Source of the DNA: Pseudomonas oryzagri
GTDB lineage: Bacteria > Pseudomonadota > Gammaproteobacteria > Pseudomonadales > Pseudomonadaceae
Direction: 5' to 3'
NCBI RefSeq assembly: GCF_020831405.1
Contig: NZ_JAJHPU010000043.1
Location: 434,001-498,000, forward strand
Length of the DNA stretch: 64,000 nt
Made by a program: the position numbers and the translations under genes. The notes beneath the pieces were generated by a model. The model ran no database searches and had not been told where the DNA came from. It saw only the letters and a program-made list of their open reading frames with translations. Positions 32,974-42,521 of the stretch are shown here, in pieces (within the stretch, counting starts at the first letter, position 1; every line of letters begins with the position of its first letter).

Positions 32974-33645
32974 ATGCGCGACTACCAATGGCTCCACGAA
33001 TACTGCCTGAATCGTTTCGGCTCGGCCGAAGCGCTGGAAGCGCGCCTGCCGCAGGCCAGGTCGGCGGAAGAACTGCGCGCCGTCGGCGACGACCGCTACC
33101 TATCGCTGCTCAGCCTGCGGGTGTTCCGCGCCGGCCTCAAGCACAGCCTGGTGGACGCCAAGTGGCCGGCCTTCGAGGAGGTGTTCTACGGGTTCGATCC
33201 GCACAAGGTGGTGCTGATGGGCGCCGAGCATCTGGAGCGGCTGATGCAGGACGAGCGGCTGATCCGCCACCTGGCCAAGCTCAAGAGCGTGCCGCGCAAC
33301 GCCCAGTTCGTCCTCGACGTGGCCCGCGAGCACGGCAGCTTCGGCGCCTGGCTGGCCGACTGGCCGGTCGCCGACATCGTCGGGCTGTGGCGCTACATCG
33401 GCAAGCACGGCAGCCAACTGGGCGGCCTGTCCGCGCCGCGCTTTTTGCGCATGGCCGGCAAGGACACCTTCATCCCCACCGAGGACGTGGTCGCCGCCCT
33501 CCAGGCCCAGGGCGTCGTCGACAAGGCGCCGAGCAGCCAGCGCGATCTGGCTGCCGTACAGGCGGCCTTCAACACCTGGCAGGCGCAGAGCGGCCGTCCG
33601 CTGTGCCAGCTGTCGGTGATGCTGGCCCACACCGTTAACCACTGA
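32974..33645 (+). CDS. DNA-3-methyladenine glycosylase I family protein
   Basis: A 223-residue member of the 3-methyladenine glycosylase I (Tag-like) family. Characteristic segments are DDRYLSLLSLRVFRAGLKHS and KWPAFEEVFYGFDPHKV, with RLIRHLAKLKSVPRNAQFVL (~residue 92) matching the helix-hairpin region, and FGAWLADWPVADIVGLWRYI. Family members excise alkylated bases. This subgroup, lacking some Tag residues, is common in pseudomonads next to cob genes; its substrate is not established. The start is the ATG after CAGGACGGACAG. Confidence 0.85.
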   Translation: MRDYQWLHEYCLNRFGSAEALEARLPQARSAEELRAVGDDRYLSLLSLRVFRAGLKHSLVDAKWPAFEEVFYGFDPHKVVLMGAEHLERLMQDERLIRHLAKLKSVPRNAQFVLDVAREHGSFGAWLADWPVADIVGLWRYIGKHGSQLGGLSAPRFLRMAGKDTFIPTEDVVAALQAQGVVDKAPSSQRDLAAVQAAFNTWQAQSGRPLCQLSVMLAHTVNH

Positions 33646-33670
33646 TCGGCACGGCAACTTCGTAGAGGCC

Positions 33671-33698
33671 CTGCGGCACCCGGCCGCAGCGGTTTTTT
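33671..33698 (+). terminator. Intrinsic terminator after the glycosylase gene
   Basis: CTGCGG and CCGCAG stem, 7 nt loop, then CGGTTTTTT. The remaining ~245 bp to the next gene show only an AT-rich promoter-like area before the lipoprotein start. Confidence 0.8.
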
Positions 33699-33945
33699 CG
33701 CCCCTTAACGAGTCATTTTCCGCCCGCAGGGGCTCGCGGAGCCTGGGTCGTGGTTTCTCGCGCAAAAGCTGCAAGCCGTCTATTCCGGGGCTTTCCGGCC
33801 TCCGCAGGGGCGAGCGGAACGCGCAGACGGCAGTGGTAGCCTACAAAGTCACACTCTGCACGATAAAATTTGCAAATTGCCTTTCCAGCCGGCATAGTCG
33901 CGCCACATCGAGTTTCATCAACTTTACACAGACACGGTCGTGCCC

Positions 33946-34527
33946 ATGCTCAAGCGCTTCGCACCCCTCGTGCCAATTACCCTGGCCCTCCTGCTGACCG
34001 CCTGCGCCAGCACTTCGCAGCAGCCCGTCGACTACGTCGCCGTACAGCAGCCCAGCATCTCCTTCGAGCTGGATGCCGAGGCCGCCGCCAAGGCGCAGGA
34101 AAGCAGCATCGAAGAACAACTGCTCGACGACAAACCCTACGAACTGCCGGGCCTGAGCGGCATCCTGTTCCGCGGTTTCTCGCTGATCGGCACCCCCTAC
34201 CGCTTCGGTGGCACCTCGACCGCCACCGGTTTCGACTGCAGCGGCTTCATCGGCTACCTGTTCCGCGAACAGGCCGGTATCAAGCTGCCGCGCTCGACCC
34301 GCGAGATGATCGCCATGCCGGCGCCCAAGGTGGATCGTCACGAGCTGCAGCCGGGCGACCTGGTGTTCTTCGCCAGCCGCGGCCGGGTGAACCACGCCGG
34401 CATCTACATCGGCGAAGGCGAGTTCATCCACTCCTCCAGCACCCGCAGCGGCGGCGTGCGGGTGGACAAGCTGTCCAGCGACTACTGGAACAGCCACTAC
34501 CTGATGGCCAAACGGGTCCTCAACTGA
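33946..34527 (+). CDS. NlpC/P60 lipoprotein (peptidoglycan endopeptidase)
   Basis: A 193-residue secreted lipoprotein with signal sequence and lipobox LLLTACAS (Cys ~17). After an acidic linker comes an NlpC/P60 domain: GTPYRFGGTSTATGFDCSGF (catalytic Cys), ELQPGDLVFFASRG, VNHAGIYIGEGEFIHSSS (catalytic His and third polar residue). Predicted to cleave gamma-D-Glu-meso-DAP bonds from the envelope. The ATG is chosen over a GTG 6 nt upstream. A paralogue follows ~100 bp downstream after a terminator. Confidence 0.92.
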   Translation: MLKRFAPLVPITLALLLTACASTSQQPVDYVAVQQPSISFELDAEAAAKAQESSIEEQLLDDKPYELPGLSGILFRGFSLIGTPYRFGGTSTATGFDCSGFIGYLFREQAGIKLPRSTREMIAMPAPKVDRHELQPGDLVFFASRGRVNHAGIYIGEGEFIHSSSTRSGGVRVDKLSSDYWNSHYLMAKRVLN

Positions 34528-34530
34528 AAC

Positions 34531-34559
34531 AAGCGCCGCATCTGCGGCGCTTCTTCTTT
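34531..34559 (+). terminator. Intrinsic terminator between the two NlpC/P60 genes
   Basis: AAGCGCCGCA and TGCGGCGCTT form a 10 bp stem with a TC loop, followed by CTTCTTT, 4 nt after the stop. Confidence 0.85.
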
Positions 34560-34626
34560 GTGCGGCTTGCCTAAGCGCGGGGTGCGCAGCTAGCGTCAAA
34601 GAATTCTTCGCAGGGATTCGCTCAGC

Positions 34627-35139
34627 ATGACCTCTCCGGCCCGCCTCGCTTTTCTTCTCGCTGCCCTCCTGCTCAGCGCCTGCTCCTCCCGGGCCCCCGT
34701 GCCTCCCAGCGTTGCCGTCCCGTCACCCTCGCCACTGGCCGAGGACGTGCTGTTTCGCGCCATCGGTCTGGTCGGCACGCCCTATCGCTGGGGCGGCAAT
34801 ACGCCGGACGGCGGCTTCGATTGCAGCGGCCTGATCGGCTACGTCTACCGCGACGCCGCCGGCCTCGCGCTGCCACGCAGCACCCGCGAGATGAGTGCGC
34901 TGCCGGCGCCGCGGGTGCCGCGCCAGCAACTGAGCCCGGGGGATCTGGTGTTCTTCGCCACCGGCGGCGGCCGGCAGGTCAGCCACGCCGGCATCTATGT
35001 CGGCGAGCAGCGCTTCGTCCATGCGCCGAGCAGCGGCGGCACGGTGCGTCTGGACAGCCTCGACGACGGCTATTGGCGGCAGCGCTACCTGGATGCGCGC
35101 CGTCCCCTGGCGGGGGAGCGTCTGGCGCACAGGCCCTGA
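34627..35139 (+). CDS. Second NlpC/P60 lipoprotein
   Basis: A 170-residue paralogue of the preceding protein. The lipobox is LLLSACSS (Cys ~19), followed by a short Pro/Ser linker and an NlpC/P60 domain with GTPYRWGGNTPDGGFDCSGL (Cys), LSPGDLVFFATGG and VSHAGIYVGEQRFVHAPSSG (His). The shorter linker is the main difference. It has its own start with no overlap, and a terminator precedes it, so it is probably transcribed separately or by read-through. Confidence 0.92.
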   Translation: MTSPARLAFLLAALLLSACSSRAPVPPSVAVPSPSPLAEDVLFRAIGLVGTPYRWGGNTPDGGFDCSGLIGYVYRDAAGLALPRSTREMSALPAPRVPRQQLSPGDLVFFATGGGRQVSHAGIYVGEQRFVHAPSSGGTVRLDSLDDGYWRQRYLDARRPLAGERLAHRP

Positions 35140-35158
35140 CGCCCGCCGCAGCCGTGCT

Positions 35159-35647
35159 TCAATCGCGCTGCCAGGTCACGTCCAGGTGGGTCTCGTTGTC
35201 GGTGTAGGTGTATTTCACGGCGCCGTCGTAGGCGGCCTCCAGGGCATGGCCGATGCGGTTGGCCAGATGGGGGCCGGTGGTCGCCACCATCATTTTGCCT
35301 TCCTCCTCGCTGATGCCGATCAGTCGCTCCAGGGCGTGCTCCCGGCGTTCGGCGTCCTCGGTGTTGCGGATCAGATTGAGCAGCTCCTCGCGATGGTTGC
35401 GCACGAAGCCGCCCGACAGAGCGACGTTGCCGGCGGCGTCGTTGTCGGCGATGCGCCGGCAGGCCGGGCAGGTGACGGTTTCCGGCTGGCCTGCGGCCGG
35501 CCGCTGCCATGACCAGCGCCCGGCGTCGAAGTAGGCATCGCAGCCGGGGCAGTGGGCGGGGCCGGCGATGCGCTGGCGCTCCTTGTCGCGATCATGATGC
35601 TGGGGCTGGATCAGCGTTTCTCTATGACCCTGTCGATGCTTGTCCAT
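35159..35647 (-). CDS. BCAM0308-family zinc-ribbon protein
   Basis: A 162-residue soluble protein. It begins with a His/Gln-rich tail and then a four-cysteine zinc ribbon formed by HCPGCDAYFDAGRW and VTCPACRRIADN. A conserved domain follows with GNVALSGGFVRNHREELLNL and EEEGKMMVATTGPHLANRIG, seen in BCAM0308-family proteins. Function unknown; related proteins are often found among stress or phosphoribosyltransferase genes, as here, where a phosphoribosyltransferase gene is divergent. The 260 bp between them shows nothing I can name. Confidence 0.8.
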   Translation of the reverse strand: MDKHRQGHRETLIQPQHHDRDKERQRIAGPAHCPGCDAYFDAGRWSWQRPAAGQPETVTCPACRRIADNDAAGNVALSGGFVRNHREELLNLIRNTEDAERREHALERLIGISEEEGKMMVATTGPHLANRIGHALEAAYDGAVKYTYTDNETHLDVTWQRD

Positions 35648-35908
35648 AACCGCTTCCCTCCGAATTGAGTAGGGTTGCTGGACCCCGGCTGCCTGGACCG
35701 GTCGCTTGGCCTGTCTCGCAAAGCCCGCCGGGGCATAGAGTGATTATGCTCACGTCGCTTTGGCCGGCCTTAGTCGGTTTTGCTGTTTGCGGGTTCGAGC
35801 AGATAGCCATTCGTCCTCAGCCGGGTGCGTTCGACGCTGCCCGCCGGCAGGCCGCAGGGTTTAGGCTGGAGGCTGAATCGGCCGGCCAGTCGCCGGCGGG
35901 AGGTAGCC

Positions 35909-36580
35909 ATGGTGCGCAAGGCGCAGATCGAGGTGCCGATCCCCGACCGGGTGGCGGCGGGCCGCACCCTGGCCCGCATGCTCGAATCCTATCGTAACAA
36001 GACCGACGCCATCGTCCTCGCCCTGCCACGCGGCGGGGTGCCGGTGGCCTGGGAAATCGCCCGTGAGCTGGCGCTGCCGCTGGATCTGCTGCTGGTGCGC
36101 AAGCTCGGCATTCCCGGTCACGAGGAGTACGCCATGGGGGCGATCGCCAGTGGCGGGGTGCGGGTGTTCAACGAGGAGGCGCTGCGCCTGGGCCGCGTCG
36201 ACGATGTTTCCCTGGAGCTGGTGAGCCAGCGCGAGCAGCGCGAGCTGGAGCGCCGCGACCGTCTCTATCGCGGCGAGCGGCCGCAGCCGGTGCTGCACGA
36301 CCGGCAGGTGCTGCTGGTCGACGACGGCCTGGCCACCGGCTCGACCATGCGCGCGGCGGTGCAGGCGGTGCGCCAGCAGGGGCCGGCGCGCATCGTGCTG
36401 GCCGTGCCGGTGTCCTCCATGGAGGCCATCGCCATCCTCACGCCGCTGGTCGATGAGATCGTCTGCCCGCTGGTGCCCGACTGGCTGTCGTCGATCGGCG
36501 AGTGGTACCACGACTTCGGCCAGACCAGCGACCGCGAGGTGCAGGAGCTGCTGCGTCAGGCGTGGGAGCGCACGCCCTAG
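35909..36580 (+). CDS. Phosphoribosyltransferase domain protein
   Basis: A 223-residue PRTase-fold protein with the PRPP-binding loop VLLVDDGLATGSTMRAAV (~residue 135) and an N-terminal IVLALPRGGVPVAWEIAREL. A 'hood' region IPGHEEYAMGAIASGGVRVF is typical of the stand-alone subgroup found in stress-response clusters. Substrate not known. GGGAGG precedes the ATG by 5 nt. It converges with the TRIC channel gene. Confidence 0.85.
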   Translation: MVRKAQIEVPIPDRVAAGRTLARMLESYRNKTDAIVLALPRGGVPVAWEIARELALPLDLLLVRKLGIPGHEEYAMGAIASGGVRVFNEEALRLGRVDDVSLELVSQREQRELERRDRLYRGERPQPVLHDRQVLLVDDGLATGSTMRAAVQAVRQQGPARIVLAVPVSSMEAIAILTPLVDEIVCPLVPDWLSSIGEWYHDFGQTSDREVQELLRQAWERTP

Positions 36581-36587
36581 GCCGGCG

Positions 36588-37205
36588 TTACTCCCAGCGC
36601 CCCGCCTGGTAGGAAAACACCGGCAGCGACCACGACCAGCGGATCGCCGCCAGGCGCAGGGCCAGGCCGAAGCCGAAGGAGGCGAGCAGGATGATGTCCT
36701 GCTCGACGCCCAGGTCGTGCAGGGTCAGGTAGAGGATGGCCACCAGCATCGACACGCTGGCGTACAGCTCGTGGCGCAGGACCACGGGGACGCGCTGGCA
36801 GAGGATGTCGCGCAGGATGCCGCCGAAGATGCCGGTGATCATGCCGGCCATCACCACCACCGGCGGCGAATAGTCGAGCTGCAGCGCCACGCTGCAGCCG
36901 ATCACCGTGAAGGCGATCAGGCCCATGGCGTCGAGGATCAGGAACACCTTGTAGAGGTGGTGCATGAAGCGCGCGACCAGCATGGTGAACAGGCCGGCGC
37001 CGATGGTCAGGTAGATGTAGGGGGGATGCTGGGTCCAGCCGACCGGGAAGTTGCCGAGCAGCATGTCGCGCACGGTGCCGCCGCCCAGGGCGGTGATGAA
37101 GGCGATCATCGCCACGCCGAACATGTCCATGTTGCGGCGGCCGGCCGCCAGCGCGCCGGACATCGCTTCGGCGGTGATCGCGATGAGATAGATATAGGTC
37201 AGCAA
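36588..37205 (-). CDS. TRIC-type (UPF0126) membrane channel under a glycine riboswitch
   Basis: A 205-residue membrane protein with two repeated three-helix units. Glycine-rich motifs are GGGTVRDMLLGNFPVGW in the first half and GGILRDILCQRVPVVLRHE in the second, the hallmarks of bacterial UPF0126 proteins, which are homologues of TRIC cation channels. The start is TTG, supported by AAGGAG 7 nt upstream. The gene is preceded by a tandem glycine riboswitch, so it may carry or respond to glycine; the transported species is not established. Confidence 0.9.
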   Translation of the reverse strand: MLTYIYLIAITAEAMSGALAAGRRNMDMFGVAMIAFITALGGGTVRDMLLGNFPVGWTQHPPYIYLTIGAGLFTMLVARFMHHLYKVFLILDAMGLIAFTVIGCSVALQLDYSPPVVVMAGMITGIFGGILRDILCQRVPVVLRHELYASVSMLVAILYLTLHDLGVEQDIILLASFGFGLALRLAAIRWSWSLPVFSYQAGRWE

Positions 37206-37217
37206 GAGAGGACTCCT

Positions 37218-37435
37218 TAAGCCCGAATCGCCTCTCCCTCTGTCCTGCTTACCTGAGAGTTTACGCAGCCGGTGGCCGCTTGCCCCTTCGGTGGACTGCT
37301 CGCGGCAGTCTCTCTCCAGTTGGCGTCAATCGAATCTTCGCAGTTCGTGGACCTGAGCGATTATGGGAGTTTGCGCCTTCGGCGGAGCGCTCGGGATCGC
37401 CGCGCGCTCGCTCTCCTGCGAAGTGACACATTATA
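37218..37435 (-). promoter_or_regulatory. Tandem glycine riboswitch with -10 box
   Basis: Two similar aptamers lie head to tail on the minus strand. Aptamer 1 has GAGAGCGAGCGC, CGCCGAAGGCGCAA and a CTCAGG-type segment. Aptamer 2 has GGAGAGAGACTGCC, CACCGAAGGGGCAA, AAACTCTCAGGTA and GGACAGAGG, which are the canonical glycine-riboswitch core. A perfect TATAAT (37435-37430) just upstream would start the RNA at the first aptamer. It leads directly to the TRIC-type gene. Confidence 0.92.
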
Positions 37436-37499
37436 CGCCCGTAACGCGCCCTTGGCAGTAGCAGATGGTCTATTGCGGTGCAGGGTAAAACGGTTTGCC

Positions 37500-37646
37500 T
37501 CAATTCAGTGCTCTGTGCAGGAGTTCGACGCAGAATTGCTCCTCATCGGGTGGCACAAGGCATTCGGGGATGTCGGTGGGCGCCCCCGGCAGGCGCAGGC
37601 CGGCGAAAGCGTGCGCCAGGGTAACCCCATCAAGCAGGCTCCCGGT
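37500..37646 (-). pseudogene. Possible C-terminal gene remnant
   Basis: On the minus strand a frame without a start codon encodes GSLLDGVTLAHAFAGLRLPG, then DIPECLVPPDEEQFCVELLH and a stop. Its amino-acid composition looks like real protein, but it has no start, is cut by a GTAGGGG string, and I do not recognise it. It lies between the deaminase gene and the glycine riboswitch. Confidence 0.3.
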
Positions 37647-37671
37647 CCGTAGGGGCCGCCCCCCCCTACGT

Positions 37672-38890
<1,219 letters not shown>

Positions 38891-38912
38891 TAAGCAGCGT
38901 AGGGCAGGCCGC

Positions 38913-40535
38913 TCAGCCGCGCTCGGCCCGCTCCAGGGCGGCCAGCAGCGGCGCGTCGTGGCGGTAGAGGTCCGGGCGGTAGTTAACGAGCCCTTCGTCG
39001 TCGACCTCGACCGTCCAGTAGGCCATCAGGATGGTCACCGGCTGCGGCAGATTGACGTTCCTGGTCTCGCCGCTGGCCTGCAGGGCGGCGATCCGCGCAC
39101 GCTCGGCGGGCGGGGCGTCGGCGAGCAGCAGGTCGAGCAGCCGGGCGACCTGCTCGACGCGCACGCAGCCGGAGCTGAACACCCGCGGCAGCTTGTCGAA
39201 CAGATGCTGGTTGGGGGTGTCGTGCAGGTACACCGAGAAGGGGTTGGGGAAGCGGATGGCGAGCACCCCCAGCGCACTGGTCGGTCCGGCGTCCTGGCGC
39301 AGCAGGATGCTCGGCGGGTTGTTCCAGTCGATCTGCCGGGGATCCAGCTGGTTGCCGTCCGGATCGAGCACGCGGATGCGGTTTTCCGCGAGGTAGCCGA
39401 GGTCGCGGCGGATCTCCGGCAGCTTGTCCTCGCGGAAGATGGTCGGCGGCACCGTCCAGGTCGGATTGAGGGTCAGGTGGGTGATGTGCGATTTGAGCAG
39501 CGGCGTCGGTCGCTCGGCGCGCCCGACCTGGGTACGCGCCTGCCACACGCGCTGGTGGTCGCGATAGTAGCTGACCGTGGCGCCGGCCACGTCCACCAGC
39601 ACCATGCGCGGTTCCGCCTCGCGGGCCAGCCAGCGCAGGCGCTCGAGATTGACGCGCAGCTGGTCGCGGCGCGCCGCCGGGCCGATGTTCAGCTCGGCCA
39701 GGGTGGCCGGGCCGACGACGCCGTCGCTCTGCAGGTGATGGCGGCGCTGGAAGGTCTCCACCGCGCTCTCCAGCCATGGCTCGTAGCGCGTGGCATCCTC
39801 CTGCCGCACCATGGCCTCGAGGCTGGCTTCGTCCAGATAGCCTTCCGCGGCCAGGCGCCGGGCCAGCGCGGGAACGCGCTCGTCCTGCTGGCCGGGGCGT
39901 AGCAGCCGGCCGCTGGCGATGCGCTCCCAGCTCGGCAGCGGCTGGCGGCGCAGCTGGGCCCAGACCTCGCGCAGGTCGCGGTACGGCTTGAATTGCGGGC
40001 GCGCGCGGTCGAACGCGGCGGCAAGGTCGTCCAGCTCCTCCCGCGCGAAGCTCGGCGGTACGAGCGGGCGAACCGGCGCCGGGGTGTGCGCCGAATGCCA
40101 GATCGGCTCGACCGGGGTCGGGTCGAGCTTGCCCCAGGCGAGGTCCTGCAGCGCCTGCAGGTAGGCATGGCTGGCGAGCAGATCGGTGCAGGCCGACGCG
40201 CGTGCGGCGCGATCCCGGGCCAGATTGCGCAGCGTGGCGAGCTGGTAGTCGTCCGGATCGAGCCCGTCGTCGGCCAGTTGCTCGAGCTGTTCCACCAGCT
40301 GCTGGAGGCGGTGGCGCCGGCTCCAGACCGGCTCGAAATCCTGCGCGCGGTAGAACTCGCGCAGGGCTTGCCGCTGCGTCTCCGACAGCGCCAGCTCCGG
40401 CGCGGGACAGACCAGATTGGCCTGCTGCAATTCCAGGCCGATGGCTTCCCGTACCGCGCCGTCTGGCGTGGCCGCGAAAGAAAACGGGCTGGTCAGCAGC
40501 AGGATCGCCAACCAGGGTGTATGTTTTTTAGACAA
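38913..40535 (-). CDS. Murein L,D-transpeptidase (YcbB/LdtD-like)
   Basis: A 540-residue periplasmic enzyme that makes 3-3 cross-links or attaches proteins to peptidoglycan. It has an N-terminal signal peptide (WLAILLLTSPFSFAATP), a scaffold domain with a peptidoglycan-binding-like repeat (VETFQRRHHLQSDGVVGPAT), and a C-terminal YkuD domain. The catalytic motif is YLHDTPNQHLFDKLPRVFSS followed by GCVRVEQ (Cys ~residue 447). The start is TTG (SKKHTPWLA), with GGGAG 8 nt upstream; no ATG in frame gives a signal peptide. It is divergent from a second transpeptidase gene. Confidence 0.9.
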   Translation of the reverse strand: MSKKHTPWLAILLLTSPFSFAATPDGAVREAIGLELQQANLVCPAPELALSETQRQALREFYRAQDFEPVWSRRHRLQQLVEQLEQLADDGLDPDDYQLATLRNLARDRAARASACTDLLASHAYLQALQDLAWGKLDPTPVEPIWHSAHTPAPVRPLVPPSFAREELDDLAAAFDRARPQFKPYRDLREVWAQLRRQPLPSWERIASGRLLRPGQQDERVPALARRLAAEGYLDEASLEAMVRQEDATRYEPWLESAVETFQRRHHLQSDGVVGPATLAELNIGPAARRDQLRVNLERLRWLAREAEPRMVLVDVAGATVSYYRDHQRVWQARTQVGRAERPTPLLKSHITHLTLNPTWTVPPTIFREDKLPEIRRDLGYLAENRIRVLDPDGNQLDPRQIDWNNPPSILLRQDAGPTSALGVLAIRFPNPFSVYLHDTPNQHLFDKLPRVFSSGCVRVEQVARLLDLLLADAPPAERARIAALQASGETRNVNLPQPVTILMAYWTVEVDDEGLVNYRPDLYRHDAPLLAALERAERG

Positions 40536-40749
40536 GCGCTCAACTCCCGCACACCTTTTGCTTGCTAGAATGCCCGACTTTGCGGGCCAGGGCATGACCG
40601 AAGACTGGTTGTGCGTGCCCGATCCTGAAACCAGGACGACAGCATCAGCGACAGGGCGTCGAGGACAGGCGGAGCGGTGGGATTCGGCACGTGCCCTGGT
40701 GGGTGCCGGTCCTTACCCTCCGTCGGGACAACAGAGGACACCTTATTTC

Positions 40750-41469
40750 ATGACCGGGCTGCTTCGTTCGCTCTGGCTGGCCGCAGGCCTTGCGGCTTTT
40801 TCCACCTCCCTGCTGGCCAGTACGCCGAGCGCCCCGTCGTTGCTCGGCAGTCTTGCCAAGGCCGCACCCACGCTCAATCGCGAAGTGCTGCGCCATGCCC
40901 TGGCGGCCATGCAGTGCGCCGTCAACAACGGCTCGGCGCCGGCTGACCGCCTGGCGGTGATCGACTTCTCGCGGCCCTCGTCCGAGCGCCGCCTGTGGAT
41001 CTTCGACCTCAAGCGCAGGAAGCTGTTGCTGCGCGAGCTGGTCGCCCACGGCCAGGGCTCCGGCGAGAACTTCGCCACCCGCTTCTCCAATCGCGAGGGC
41101 AGCCACCAGTCGAGCATCGGCCTGTTCCGCACGTCGGAAACCTATATCGGCCAGCATGGCTACTCGCTGCGCATGGATGGCCTGGAGGCCGGCATCAACG
41201 ACCGCGCCCGCGAGCGCGCCATCGTCATCCATCCGGCCGACTACGTGCACCCCGCCTGGATCAGGCGCCACGGCCGCATCGGCCGCAGCCACGGTTGCCC
41301 GGCGGTACGCCCGGAAGTGGCTCGTATGGTGGTAGACAGTCTCAAGGGAGGGCAGTTCATGTTCTCCTGGTATCCCGACGACACCTGGATGCGCTCTTCC
41401 GCCTACCTCAACTGCAAGCCGCAGCGGGTGGCCGCGCTGCCGCCGCGCAGCAGCGACCCGGAGAGCTGA
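40750..41469 (+). CDS. Secreted murein L,D-transpeptidase catalytic-domain protein
   Basis: A 239-residue exported protein with signal peptide (LLRSLWLAAGLAAFSTSLLA). The catalytic-type C-terminal motif is RIGRSHGCPAVRPEVARMVV (Cys ~residue 183), preceded by an IVIHPADYVHPAW His segment. It belongs to the short L,D-transpeptidase-like family. It lies head to head with the LdtD-like gene, 214 bp apart, and could share regulation. Confidence 0.87.
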   Translation: MTGLLRSLWLAAGLAAFSTSLLASTPSAPSLLGSLAKAAPTLNREVLRHALAAMQCAVNNGSAPADRLAVIDFSRPSSERRLWIFDLKRRKLLLRELVAHGQGSGENFATRFSNREGSHQSSIGLFRTSETYIGQHGYSLRMDGLEAGINDRARERAIVIHPADYVHPAWIRRHGRIGRSHGCPAVRPEVARMVVDSLKGGQFMFSWYPDDTWMRSSAYLNCKPQRVAALPPRSSDPES

Positions 41470-41482
41470 TCGGCGGCGAACG

Positions 41483-42037
41483 TCACTGGCGCCGCTGGTG
41501 GCGGTGCCACAGGCCGAGCGCCGCGGCGCCGGCGAGTAGCGTCAGCAGGGCGATTTCCTCGATATGCCGGGCGTCGGCGAACAGGGTCACCAGCGTGTGG
41601 CCGAACAGGTAGCCGGCGCCGCCGACCAGCGGCGCCCAGAGCGCTGCGCCGATCAGGTTGAACGCCACGAAGCGCGCGGTGCGCACCGTGCTCATGCCGA
41701 TCGCCAGGGGGCCGATCAGGCGCAGGCCATACAGGAAGCGCAGGCCGACGATCAGCCCGCTGTGATAGCGCAGCAGCAGCCGGTCGACGCGCTGCACGCC
41801 GGGCGCCAGCGACGGAAAGCGCTCCAGCAGCCGGCGGCCATAGCGGCGGCCGAGCAGGAAGCACGCCTGATCGCCCAGCACGCCGCCGCACAGGGCCACC
41901 ACGATCACCCAGGGCAGCGACAGATAGCCCTGCTGGGCGGCGAAGCCGGCGAGCAGCAGCACGGTTTCGCCTTCGAGAAGGGCGCCGGCGAACACCGCCA
42001 GATAGCCGTACTGGGCGAGGAACTCGCTCAGGCTCAT
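41483..42037 (-). CDS. DedA-family membrane protein
   Basis: A 184-residue DedA/SNARE-associated family protein of the inner membrane, with 4-5 hydrophobic segments. Conserved stretches are FAGALLEGETVLLLAGF near residue 17, GGVLGDQACFLLGRRYGR, and FLYGLRLIGPLAIGMSTVRTARF with its paired Arg residues. DedA proteins act in undecaprenyl-phosphate or phospholipid translocation and membrane-potential maintenance (family knowledge). The start is the ATG of MSLSEFLAQYG with GGAGA 7 nt upstream. It converges on the L,D-transpeptidase gene 13 bp away. Confidence 0.92.
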   Translation of the reverse strand: MSLSEFLAQYGYLAVFAGALLEGETVLLLAGFAAQQGYLSLPWVIVVALCGGVLGDQACFLLGRRYGRRLLERFPSLAPGVQRVDRLLLRYHSGLIVGLRFLYGLRLIGPLAIGMSTVRTARFVAFNLIGAALWAPLVGGAGYLFGHTLVTLFADARHIEEIALLTLLAGAAALGLWHRHQRRQ

Positions 42038-42190
42038 TGATCGGTCTCCGTGTCGCCCATGACCGCGCCTGGCTGTGCCATCCGTCGGATGGGCTGCAAG
42101 GCGTCGATGCGCAGGGCCCGATGGCCAGGCGCCTATGGTTGCCGATGGCGGAACCCCGCCGTGGCACGGTTCCGCCGGCATTGCGCAAGT

Positions 42191-42418
42191 CTAGATGGCG
42201 GCGTGCTCCGGCAGCGGCCGGTCCGGCGGTGCGCCCTCGTCGCATTTGCGGCATTCCAGCCGGTAGCCGAGCATGCGCGCGCGGCCTTCGGCGCTGGTCA
42301 CCCACGGCCGGCTGAACCACGGCGGGTCATGGCGCACGTGCTGGTTGTGGCCGCAGCCCAGCTCGGCGACCCAGTGGTCTTCTTCGTCGCGGTGGTATCC
42401 GCAGATTGGCTGTTTCAT
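42191..42418 (-). CDS. DUF3565 small Cys/His protein
   Basis: A 75-residue protein of the DUF3565 family. It begins MKQPICGYHRDEEDHWVAEL and contains CGHNQHVRHDPPW and LECRKCDEG, a likely zinc-binding set of Cys/His residues. Function unknown. It is divergent from recC and about 145 bp from the dedA start. Confidence 0.85.
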   Translation of the reverse strand: MKQPICGYHRDEEDHWVAELGCGHNQHVRHDPPWFSRPWVTSAEGRARMLGYRLECRKCDEGAPPDRPLPEHAAI

Positions 42419-42521
42419 GGCCGCAGGTTAGCAACCGCCCGCCGGCCTGCGACACCCATTGTCGCAAGCGGATGGCACAATGCGCGGTCGGTCGGATAAG
42501 GGACGGGTAAGGGAGCGGGAC

